From NCBI GenBank assembly GCA_004553545.1, contig SFLD01000031.1:1-22725 (forward strand): a DNA stretch of 22,725 nucleotides. Reading direction: 5' to 3'. Below are positions 14,217-22,725 of the stretch, piece by piece. The notes below the pieces were generated by a model. It was not told the DNA's origin and did not search any database. It saw nothing but the letters and a program-made list of their open reading frames with translations. Source of the stretch: Clostridiales bacterium (GTDB lineage: Bacteria; Bacillota; Clostridia; Oscillospirales; Oscillospiraceae). Both the position numbers and the translations under genes were made by a program. Within the stretch, counting starts at the first letter, position 1; each line of letters starts with the position of its first letter.

Positions 14217-15736
14217 AGCTCCACTTTTCCGGCCACGACTGCCGGTATGTCATCGAGCAGGGACTTTTGTCCCTCTTCCCCGAGGAGCGCCCCACCTATG
14301 GGACCATCAACCCGGAAACCGACCGGCGCTGGGCGGAGGTGAGCCTGCGGGGCGACAACGCCCACTGCTGCGCCGAGACCCGCCTGGGCTGGGACGGGAA
14401 GACCGTCACCGAGACGGTGGAAGCCGCCCTCTCCGGCACGGACTATGAGAGGGAAGGCCAGCGCCGCCGGGCCCTGGGCCGGAGCTTCTTTGAAGCCTAC
14501 CGCTCCCTCACCGGCGTGACGCCTCCCTGGGGCTCCCTCACCGGCGTCCGCCCCGGCAAGCTGGCGGCGGAGCGCCTCCGGAAGGGCGAGAGCCTGGCGG
14601 ACGCCCAGCGCTTCCTGGAGGAGAGCTACTTCGTCTCCCCCCGGCGGGCCCGCCTGGCCGCCGAGGCCGCGGAAGCCGGCCTCAAAGAGGAGCGGAGCCT
14701 GGAGAAGCGGGACATCGACCTCTACCTTGGCATCCCCTTCTGCCCCACCCGCTGCGCCTACTGCTCCTTCGTCAGCGCCAGCGTGGAGAAGTCCTTCGCC
14801 CTCATCGAGCCCTATCTCGCCGCCCTGACGGAGGAGATCCGGGCAGGGGGAAAAATGCTCCGGGACTTAGGGCTGAACGTCCACGCCTTCTACATGGGCG
14901 GCGGCACCCCCACGACCCTGTCGGCGGAGCAAATGGACCGCCTCCTGGGCGAGCTCCAGGACGCCTTTGACCTCTCCCGCTGCCGGGAGATCACCGTGGA
15001 GGCCGGACGCCCCGACACCGTGACGCCGGAGAAGCTGAAAGTCCTCCGCTGCCGGGGAGTGGACCGGGTCAGCGTCAACCCCCAGAGCATGGACGACCGG
15101 GTGCTCCAGGCCATCGGCCGCCGCCACACGGCGGAGGAGGTGCGGCGCTGCCTCGGCGAAGTCCGGGACGCGGGCTTCCCCCACGTCAACATGGACCTCA
15201 TCGCGGGCCTGCCCGCCGACACGGCGGAGGGCTTCCGGGCGTCTTTGGCCGAGTGCATGGCCTACGCGCCCGACAACCTGACAGTCCACACCCTGAGCCT
15301 CAAGCGGGGCAGCACATTGCTCAATGGCGAGCTTGCCATCCCCAGCGCGGAGGAGGTGGCCGCCATGCTGGACCACGCCGACCCCGCCCTGCGGGCGGCG
15401 GGCTACGTGCCTTACTACCTCTACCGGCAGAAGTACATGTCCGGCAGCTTTGAGAACGTGGGCTGGTGCATGCCCGGCAGCGAAAACCTCTATAATATGG
15501 ATATCATGGAGGAGCTCTGCTCCATCCTCTCTCTCGGCGCCAGCGGCTCCACCAAGATGATGGGCGCGCCGGAGAGCCGCATCCGCCGCTGCTTCAACCC
15601 CAAGTTCCCACGGGAGTATATCAGCATGCCGGAGAAGTGGCAGGCCAATCAACGGGCCTTCGCCGACTTCTACCGGGCATGGAACGGAGAAAGAAAGGAG
15701 AATTTCTATGGCTTACTCGCTGAAGCACATCAATGA
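14213..15736 (+). CDS. hemZ: HemZ-type radical SAM coproporphyrinogen dehydrogenase-like protein
   Basis: A 507-residue radical SAM protein with an N-terminal extension of about 170 residues and the cluster motif CPTRCAYC (C177, C181, C184). GGGTPTTL and the HemN/HemW-like sequence around MDLIAGLPADT follow. HemZ proteins are annotated as oxygen-independent coproporphyrinogen III oxidases, but no other haem-synthesis gene is in the window and the family also contains haem chaperones, so the activity is uncertain. It starts inside the MBL stop codon (ATGA) and its last 29 nt overlap the nucleoside kinase gene. Both overlaps indicate one transcript. Confidence 0.88.
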   Translation: MKLHFSGHDCRYVIEQGLLSLFPEERPTYGTINPETDRRWAEVSLRGDNAHCCAETRLGWDGKTVTETVEAALSGTDYEREGQRRRALGRSFFEAYRSLTGVTPPWGSLTGVRPGKLAAERLRKGESLADAQRFLEESYFVSPRRARLAAEAAEAGLKEERSLEKRDIDLYLGIPFCPTRCAYCSFVSASVEKSFALIEPYLAALTEEIRAGGKMLRDLGLNVHAFYMGGGTPTTLSAEQMDRLLGELQDAFDLSRCREITVEAGRPDTVTPEKLKVLRCRGVDRVSVNPQSMDDRVLQAIGRRHTAEEVRRCLGEVRDAGFPHVNMDLIAGLPADTAEGFRASLAECMAYAPDNLTVHTLSLKRGSTLLNGELAIPSAEEVAAMLDHADPALRAAGYVPYYLYRQKYMSGSFENVGWCMPGSENLYNMDIMEELCSILSLGASGSTKMMGAPESRIRRCFNPKFPREYISMPEKWQANQRAFADFYRAWNGERKENFYGLLAEAHQ

Positions 15737-16640
15737 GCTGGCAAAGAATGACCCCAAGGCCTTCGTGGAGGGCACCGAGGCGGAGTTCCAGCGCAAGCTG
15801 GAGCTGGCCGCCAAGCGCATCGCGGGCAACCGGGACAAGTCCCACATCATCCTGCTCTCCGGCCCCTCCGGCTCCGGCAAGACCACCACCGCCATGAAGA
15901 TCGAGAAGCTCCTGGACGAGTCCGGCGTGGAGACCCACACCATCTCCATGGACAACTACTTCAACACCATCGACCCGGAGACCGCTCCCCGCAACCGGGA
16001 GGGGGCCATCGACTACGAGTCCCCCTTCTGCCTGGACATCGACCTTCTCAACCGCCACTTCGCCATGCTGGACCGGGGGGAGACCATCCACATCCCCAAG
16101 TATGAGTTCGCCCGGCAGATGCGCTCGGACATCCTCTCCCAGCCCCTGCGCCTGGGGAAGGATGAGCTGGCCATCTTCGAGGGCATCCACGCCCTGAACG
16201 ACGTCATCATCGGCAAGAACCCCCAGGCCTTCAAGCTCTACATCGCCGCCCGCTCCAACGTGGTGGACGAGGACGGCACTGTGGTCTTCTACCACCACTG
16301 GCTGCGCCTCTGCCGCCGCATCGTCCGGGACTATAAGTTCCGGGGCAGCGATGCGGAGTTCACCCTGAAGCTCTGGCCCAACGTCCGCCGGGGCGAGAAG
16401 CTCTACATCTCCCCCTACAAGGAGAACGCCGACCTGAAGTTTGACTCCTCCCTGGCGACCGAGGTCTGCGTCATGAAGCCCTACGTGGTCCCCCTGCTCC
16501 AGGAGCTGCCCCGGGGCCAGTATCCCGACGCGGATGCCATTCTCGCCGCCTATGATAAGATCGAGGCCCTGGACGAGAGCCTCATCCCCGCGGACTCCCT
16601 GATCCGGGAGTTCATCGGCGGCGGCAGCTTCAGCTACTAA
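15708..16640 (+). CDS. Nucleoside (uridine) kinase family protein
   Basis: A 310-residue P-loop kinase of the phosphoribulokinase/uridine kinase family. The Walker A motif GPSGSGKTT is at 52-60. MDNYFNTI, EFARQM and FEGIHALN match the uridine-kinase acceptor and lid regions. Probable reaction: phosphorylation of uridine or cytidine by ATP or GTP in pyrimidine salvage. Longer clostridial relatives carry an N-terminal TGS domain, which is absent here; about 45 residues precede the P-loop instead. AAAGGAG lies 7 nt upstream of the ATG, inside the 3' end of hemZ. The exact nucleoside is not determined. Confidence 0.88.
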   Translation: MAYSLKHINELAKNDPKAFVEGTEAEFQRKLELAAKRIAGNRDKSHIILLSGPSGSGKTTTAMKIEKLLDESGVETHTISMDNYFNTIDPETAPRNREGAIDYESPFCLDIDLLNRHFAMLDRGETIHIPKYEFARQMRSDILSQPLRLGKDELAIFEGIHALNDVIIGKNPQAFKLYIAARSNVVDEDGTVVFYHHWLRLCRRIVRDYKFRGSDAEFTLKLWPNVRRGEKLYISPYKENADLKFDSSLATEVCVMKPYVVPLLQELPRGQYPDADAILAAYDKIEALDESLIPADSLIREFIGGGSFSY

Positions 16641-16653
16641 GGAGGGCTCAGTC

Positions 16654-17001
16654 ATGGACCAGCGGATGGAAAAGCTGCTGCGGGGCGTAAAGGACACGGC
16701 GTACTACGCCGCCGGCAAGGCCGCGGAGGCTGCGGCCGCCACAGGGCAGGCCGTCTCCGCCGCCGGGGAGAGCATCGCGGACTACCGGGACCTCCGCCGC
16801 CTGGAGCGGGAGATCCAGACCCTCCGGCAGGAGGTGAAGCTGCAGCTCCAGGCCGTGGGCGGCATGCTCTACGCCACCCACTGCGGCAAGCCCTCCGACT
16901 CCGACGAGCTCCTGGCGAAGCTCCGGGTCATCGACGGCCTGGAGGAGCGCGTCCGCGCCCTCTCCGCCCAGGCGGAGGCCCTGCGCCGGAAGGGGAAGTG
17001 A
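16654..17001 (+). CDS. Small coiled-coil protein of unknown function
   Basis: A 115-residue protein with no signal peptide or transmembrane helix. The Ala-rich N-terminal half (AAGKAAEAAAATGQAVSAAG) and the charged heptad-like stretch 45-67 (LRRLEREIQTLRQEVKLQLQ) predict helices and a coiled coil. A second helix ends the protein. It begins 13 nt after the kinase gene with GGAGGG upstream and lies 39 nt before the flippase gene, so it is in the same operon. I recognise no named domain. A role with the flippase or envelope would be inference from position only. Confidence 0.8.
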   Translation: MDQRMEKLLRGVKDTAYYAAGKAAEAAAATGQAVSAAGESIADYRDLRRLEREIQTLRQEVKLQLQAVGGMLYATHCGKPSDSDELLAKLRVIDGLEERVRALSAQAEALRRKGK

Positions 17002-17040
17002 GCCCCGCCGGGGAAATTTTCGTGAGATCGAGGTAATTCC

Positions 17041-18696
17041 ATGTCGGAACAGAGCAAAAAGCAATCCTTCCTGGGGGGCGCGGCCATCCTGGCCGGGGCC
17101 GTGGCGGTGGTGAAGGTCATCGGCGCGCTCTATAAGCTGCCCCTCAACAACATCCTGGGAGACGTGGGCAAGACCTACTTCCAGACCGCCTATGAGATCT
17201 ACAACGTCCTTTTGACCGTCTCCACCGCGGGCCTGCCCCTGGCCATCTCCAAGCTCACGAGCCAGGCCCACGCCCGGGGCCGGGAGAATGAGAAGCGCAA
17301 GATCTTCCGCACCGCCATCTGGCTTTTCTTCGCCCTGGGGCTCATCGGCTCCTGCCTGATGTTCTTCGGGGCCCAGGGCCTCGCGGACTTCCAGCGCAAC
17401 TCCATGGCCGCGGCCCCCATCCGGGCCCTGGCCCCGGCGGTCTTCTGCGTATGCCTTCTCGCCTGCATGCGGGGCTACACCCAGGGCCAGGGGAACATGG
17501 GCCCCACGGCGGTCTCCCAGGTGCTGGAGGCCCTGTGCAAGCTGGGCGTGGGCCTGCCCCTCGCCTGGTACATCCTGAAAAAGACCCAGGAGGCCGGCCG
17601 CGCCGCAGAGCTGGCCGCCGCCGGCAGCGACGGCATGGAGCATGTGGCCGCCGGCGCCATCTTCGGCGTGACGGTGGGCACCATCCTCTCCATGGTCTTC
17701 CTGATCCTCTACCTCCTCCGCCACCGGGACAGCACGCCCTCGGACGATGTGCCCCGGAGCAGCGGCTACCTCCTGCGGCGGATCCTGGCCATCGGCGTGC
17801 CCATCACCCTGGGCAACTGCGCCATGAGCATCATCACCATGATCGACACCAAGATCATCCTGGGCCGTCTCCAGACCGGTCTGGGCCTCACGGAGGTGGC
17901 CGCCTCCGCCCTGAAGGGCCAGTACTCCTACGCCATGGATATGCTTAACATGGTGGCCTCCTTCGTCTACCCCGTCACCATGAGCCTCATCCCCTTCGCG
18001 GCGGCGGCCCTGGCCCAGGGGGATAAGCGGGGGGCCAGCCGCACGGTGAACTCCGCCTTCCGCATCCTGGCCCTGCTGGCCCTGCCGGCGGGCGTGGGCC
18101 TTTCCGTCCTCTCCACCCCCATCATGGTCCTGGTGCTCCCCGCCCAGCGGGAGGGCGCTCTCGCCGCCGGTCCCCACCTTCGCATCCTGGGCATCGCCTG
18201 CATCTTCGTCTGCCTCATGATCCTCACCAACGCCATCCTGCAGACCTACGGCAAGGAGCATCTGCCCATTTTCACCGTCATCGTGGGCGGCGTCGTGAAG
18301 ATCGTGATGAACTATATCCTGGTAGGCGACCCGGACATCGGCATCCACGGCGCCCCCTGGTCCACCCTCTGCTGCTACGGCGTCATCGCCGGGCTGAACC
18401 TCTTCTTCGTCTGGAAGTACTCCCCCCGCAAGCCCCATTACTTCCGGCTCTTCGCCCGGCCGGTCTTCGCCTCCGCCCTCATGGGCCTCGCCGCCTGGGC
18501 GGTCTGCTCCCTGGTGAGCAAGCTCCTCTCCGGCCACAGCGCCTACGGCGCCAACGCCATTGCCGCCCTCTGCGGGATCCTGGCGGGCGTCGCGGTCTAC
18601 GGGGTCCTGGTCATCGCCCTGGGTCTCCTGCGGGCGGACGATGTGAAGAACATCCGGGGCGGGCAGAAGCTCATCCGCCTCCTCCACCTGCGCTGA
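17041..18696 (+). CDS. SpoVB-like polysaccharide/lipid II flippase (MOP superfamily)
   Basis: A 551-residue polytopic membrane protein with about 14 hydrophobic helices, typical of MOP-superfamily exporters (SpoVB, MurJ, Wzx). The N-terminus GGAAILAGAVAVVKVIGALYKLPL and the segment YFQTAYEIYNVLLTVSTAGLPLAISKL are characteristic of the SpoVB/YabM branch. SpoVB is needed for spore cortex synthesis in Bacillus, and relatives flip lipid-linked wall precursors. Position upstream of mazG and an RqcP-type gene matches the B. subtilis yabM-yabN-yabO order, which favours SpoVB. The start is preceded by a weak GAGGT. Substrate specificity and sporulation role are inferred. Confidence 0.88.
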   Translation: MSEQSKKQSFLGGAAILAGAVAVVKVIGALYKLPLNNILGDVGKTYFQTAYEIYNVLLTVSTAGLPLAISKLTSQAHARGRENEKRKIFRTAIWLFFALGLIGSCLMFFGAQGLADFQRNSMAAAPIRALAPAVFCVCLLACMRGYTQGQGNMGPTAVSQVLEALCKLGVGLPLAWYILKKTQEAGRAAELAAAGSDGMEHVAAGAIFGVTVGTILSMVFLILYLLRHRDSTPSDDVPRSSGYLLRRILAIGVPITLGNCAMSIITMIDTKIILGRLQTGLGLTEVAASALKGQYSYAMDMLNMVASFVYPVTMSLIPFAAAALAQGDKRGASRTVNSAFRILALLALPAGVGLSVLSTPIMVLVLPAQREGALAAGPHLRILGIACIFVCLMILTNAILQTYGKEHLPIFTVIVGGVVKIVMNYILVGDPDIGIHGAPWSTLCCYGVIAGLNLFFVWKYSPRKPHYFRLFARPVFASALMGLAAWAVCSLVSKLLSGHSAYGANAIAALCGILAGVAVYGVLVIALGLLRADDVKNIRGGQKLIRLLHLR

Positions 18697-18718
18697 GGGA
18701 GGAAAATCCCCGCAAAAG

Positions 18719-18735
18719 CCGCCGGAAAGGCGGCA
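18719..18735. other. Short hairpin between the flippase gene and mazG
   Basis: GCCGCC-ggaaa-GGCGGC forms a 6-bp stem without a following T-run. It may slow transcription but does not qualify as a standard terminator. Confidence 0.35.
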
Positions 18736-18770
18736 AAGAAGCGCAAAGTTCTTGCAATGAGGCCGAATAT

Positions 18771-19574
18771 ATGGTAAATTTTCAGAAGGAACACTACAGC
18801 TACGAGGATATGCTGGCCATCATGCGCATCCTCCGGGCCCCCGGCGGCTGCCCCTGGGACGCCGAGCAGACCCACGAGTCCATCCGCCGCAACTTCCTAG
18901 AGGAGACCTGCGAGGCCGTGGAGGCCATTGACAACCACGACATGCCCGCCCTCTGCGAGGAGCTGGGAGATGTCCTGATGCAGGTGATCTTCCACGCCCA
19001 GATAGAAGCGGAGGTGGGCGGCTTCACCATGCAGGACGTCATCGACGGCCTCTGCCGCAAGCTGGTCTACCGCCACCCCCACGTCTTCTCGGACGTGAAG
19101 GTGGCAAACAGCGAGGAGGTCCTCAGCAATTGGGAGGCCCTGAAGCGCCGGGAGAAGGCCCAGCGCTCCACCGCGGACGCCATCGACGCCGTGGCCAAGA
19201 CCCTGCCCGCCCTCTGGCGGGCGGAGAAGATGGAGTCCAAGGCCGCCAAGGCTGGCTTTGCCTGGCCGGAGGGCTCCGACGGCGCCCTCCGCAAGCTGGA
19301 GGAGGAAGTGGGCGAGCTGCGCTCCGCCGTAGAAAGCGGCAGCGTGGACGGCCGCCACGGCGTCCGGGAGGAAGTGGGCGACGTGCTCTTCATGGCCGCC
19401 CAGGTGGCCCAGAGCCACGGCGTGGACCCCGAGGCCGCCCTGCACGCCGCCTGCGACAAGTTCGCCCGCCGCTTCCGCAGCGTGGAGGAGGGGGCGGACG
19501 GCACGCCCCTCACGGAGCTCACAGAGCCGGAATTGCTGGACCTCTGGCAGAGGGCCAAGCAGAAAGAGTCTTAA
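18771..19574 (+). CDS. mazG: Nucleoside triphosphate pyrophosphohydrolase MazG
   Basis: A 267-residue protein with two tandem all-alpha MazG domains. The first (about 1-120) opens with RAPGGCPWDAEQTHESIRRN and has EETCEAVEAID and EELGDVLMQ, the ExxE and ExxD metal-binding helices. The second (about 140-267) has EEEVGELRSA and EEVGDVLFMA. It hydrolyses non-canonical or excess NTPs to NMP and PPi, limiting misincorporation and modulating alarmone responses. The B. subtilis counterpart YabN has an extra N-terminal methylase domain that is missing here. The ATG at 18771 has only a weak GAGG about 8 nt upstream, but the homology begins directly after it. Confidence 0.93.
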   Translation: MVNFQKEHYSYEDMLAIMRILRAPGGCPWDAEQTHESIRRNFLEETCEAVEAIDNHDMPALCEELGDVLMQVIFHAQIEAEVGGFTMQDVIDGLCRKLVYRHPHVFSDVKVANSEEVLSNWEALKRREKAQRSTADAIDAVAKTLPALWRAEKMESKAAKAGFAWPEGSDGALRKLEEEVGELRSAVESGSVDGRHGVREEVGDVLFMAAQVAQSHGVDPEAALHAACDKFARRFRSVEEGADGTPLTELTEPELLDLWQRAKQKES

Positions 19575-19662
19575 CAGCGGCCATACCGCGTTAGGGAATA
19601 GATTTTTCGGGTATCCTATCGGAAAAGAGTTTGCAACAAATCGTTTGAGGAGGAAATTACCA

Positions 19663-19938
19663 ATGAACAAGGCTGAACTCATCAATGCCATCGCCGCTTC
19701 CACGGAGCTGACCAAGAAGGACGCTGAGAAGGCGCTCTCCGCCACTCTCGAGGCCATCACCAACGCGCTCGCCCAGGGCGACAAGGTCCAGATCGTGGGC
19801 TTTGGCTCCTTCGAGGTGAAGAAGCGCGCCGCCCACACCGGCCGCAATCCCCGCACCAAGGAGCCCATCGAGATCCCCGCTTCCGCCATGCCCGTGTTCA
19901 AGGCCGGCAAGGCTCTGAAGGACGCCGTCTCTCAGTAA
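19663..19938 (+). CDS. hup: HU-family DNA-binding protein
   Basis: A 91-residue histone-like protein that bends and compacts DNA. The sequence MNKAELINAIA, the core GFGSFEVKKRAAHTGRNPRT and the C-terminal PVFKAGKALKDAV are diagnostic. The ATG at 19663 has TTTGAGGAGG 8 nt upstream, a very strong site that fits high expression. An upstream in-frame ATG at 19645 would put that site inside the gene and is rejected. It sits between mazG and the S4 gene, with an intrinsic terminator directly after it. The 88-bp upstream gap may carry a promoter (TATCCT near 19612), but the match is poor. Confidence 0.96.
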   Translation: MNKAELINAIAASTELTKKDAEKALSATLEAITNALAQGDKVQIVGFGSFEVKKRAAHTGRNPRTKEPIEIPASAMPVFKAGKALKDAVSQ

Positions 19939-19953
19939 TTTTCAGGAAACCGC

Positions 19954-19989
19954 AGCTGCCGGTGTGGGCCCCACACCGGCAGCTTTTTG
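19954..19989 (+). terminator. Intrinsic terminator of the HU gene
   Basis: A stem of about 14 bp (AGCTGCCGGTGTGG with CCACACCGGCAGCT) is followed by TTTTT. It also separates the highly expressed HU gene from the S4 gene, which must rely on read-through or a hidden promoter. Confidence 0.9.
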
Positions 19990-20002
19990 GAAAGGAACCG
20001 CT

Positions 20003-20242
20003 ATGCGTCTCGACAAGTATCTGAAGGTCTCCCGGCTCATCAAGCGCCGGAGCGTGGCCAACGAGGCCTGCGACAACGGCCTCGTCAGCGTCAACGACCG
20101 CCCCGTCCGGGCCTCCTACGAGGTGAAGGAGGGCGACCGCATCACCCTGCGCTTCGGCGTCCGCACCATGACGGTGGAGGTCCTGGCCGTGGAGGAATCC
20201 CCCCGGAAGGACGCCGCCTCCGCCATGTACCGCCAGATCTGA
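20003..20242 (+). CDS. rqcP: S4-domain RNA-binding protein, RqcP/YabO-like
   Basis: A 79-residue protein made almost entirely of one S4 RNA-binding domain: MRLDKYLKVSRLIKRRSVANEACDNG is the conserved helical part, followed by the beta hairpin VNDRPVRASYEVKEGDRITLRF. Homologues such as B. subtilis RqcP (YabO) bind obstructed 50S subunits and assist RqcH in adding C-terminal alanine tails. Proximity to the SpoVB-like and mazG genes matches the yab cluster and supports this over Hsp15. The ATG at 20003 has AAAGGAA 6 nt upstream. The downstream yabP/yabQ sporulation genes of that cluster are absent, and a convergent gene follows. Confidence 0.87.
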   Translation: MRLDKYLKVSRLIKRRSVANEACDNGLVSVNDRPVRASYEVKEGDRITLRFGVRTMTVEVLAVEESPRKDAASAMYRQI

Positions 20243-20269
20243 AAGAACCGCCCCTGGGGGCGGTTCTTT
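20242..20269 (+). terminator. Intrinsic terminator after the S4 gene
   Basis: A 13-bp stem (AAAGAACCGCCCC with GGGGCGGTTCTTT) begins at the last base of the stop codon and ends in TTT. Confidence 0.85.
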
Positions 20270-20286
20270 CCTGCCCTGGACGCGAA

Positions 20287-20318
20287 AGAAAGGGCCGCCC
20301 AAAAGGGCGGCCCTTTCT
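20287..20318. terminator. Terminator of the PFOR gene, usable in both directions
   Basis: A 14-bp perfect stem (AGAAAGGGCCGCCC with GGGCGGCCCTTTCT) with loop AAAA lies between the convergent S4 and PFOR genes. The minus-strand exit is T-rich. Confidence 0.85.
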
Positions 20319-20348
20319 CTATACGCTTGTTCTCGGGGAGCCGGAAGA

Positions 20349-22725
<2,377 letters not shown>

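Noticed and set aside
18751..18785. Promoter TTGCAA-17-TAAATT just upstream of mazG
   Set aside because: The -10 would lie inside the mazG coding region, so a transcript from it would lack the start codon.

Overview
The window is GC-rich chromosomal DNA with Shine-Dalgarno starts, recognisable sigma-A promoters and a clostridial gene set: phosphotransacetylase, recJ-rel, dtd, HemZ, a SpoVB-like flippase, MazG, HU, an RqcP-type S4 protein, an S-layer-homology protein and pyruvate:ferredoxin oxidoreductase. I infer an anaerobic, probably spore-forming, gut-type member of the Oscillospiraceae (Clostridia). That placement rests on gene content and base composition, not on a marker-gene search.

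Layout. Positions 1-890 are a gene-free repeat island. From 891 to 11215 come a minus-strand LysM/G5/M23 cell-wall peptidase, divergent plus-strand pta, a small membrane-anchored protein of unknown function, a minus-strand SLH protein with a degenerate GH18-like domain, and the plus-strand recJ-rel pair. Positions 11216-13021 are a second gene-free repeat island. From 13022 to 18696 runs a plus-strand series: dtd, an MBL-fold hydrolase, hemZ, a nucleoside kinase, a coiled-coil protein and a SpoVB-like flippase. This is followed by mazG, HU and the S4 protein (18771-20242), which resembles the spoVB-yabN-yabO neighbourhood of Bacillus. The window closes with the 3' two thirds of a minus-strand pyruvate:ferredoxin oxidoreductase, cut by the right edge.

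The most unusual content is in the two islands. They are inverted copies of one another (1-788 against 11625-12529) and bracket the whole M23-to-rel segment. Each is a mosaic of short palindromic modules. Seventeen modules carry GTAG at the foot of a hairpin whose stem differs between copies but stays self-complementary. This is the architecture of REP elements mobilised by RAYT (Y1 REP-associated tyrosine) transposases. A separate 58-bp mini-element is present three times and sits inside hairpins of these modules. The right island separates rel from dtd, which are usually adjacent in Firmicutes.

Functionally, Pta and PFOR are two of the enzymes that take pyruvate to acetyl-CoA and acetyl-phosphate. 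RecJ, Rel, Dtd, MazG, HU and RqcP are housekeeping, stress and quality-control proteins. The M23, SLH and SpoVB-like proteins act at the envelope. No rRNA, tRNA, CRISPR array, transposase gene or phage gene was seen.
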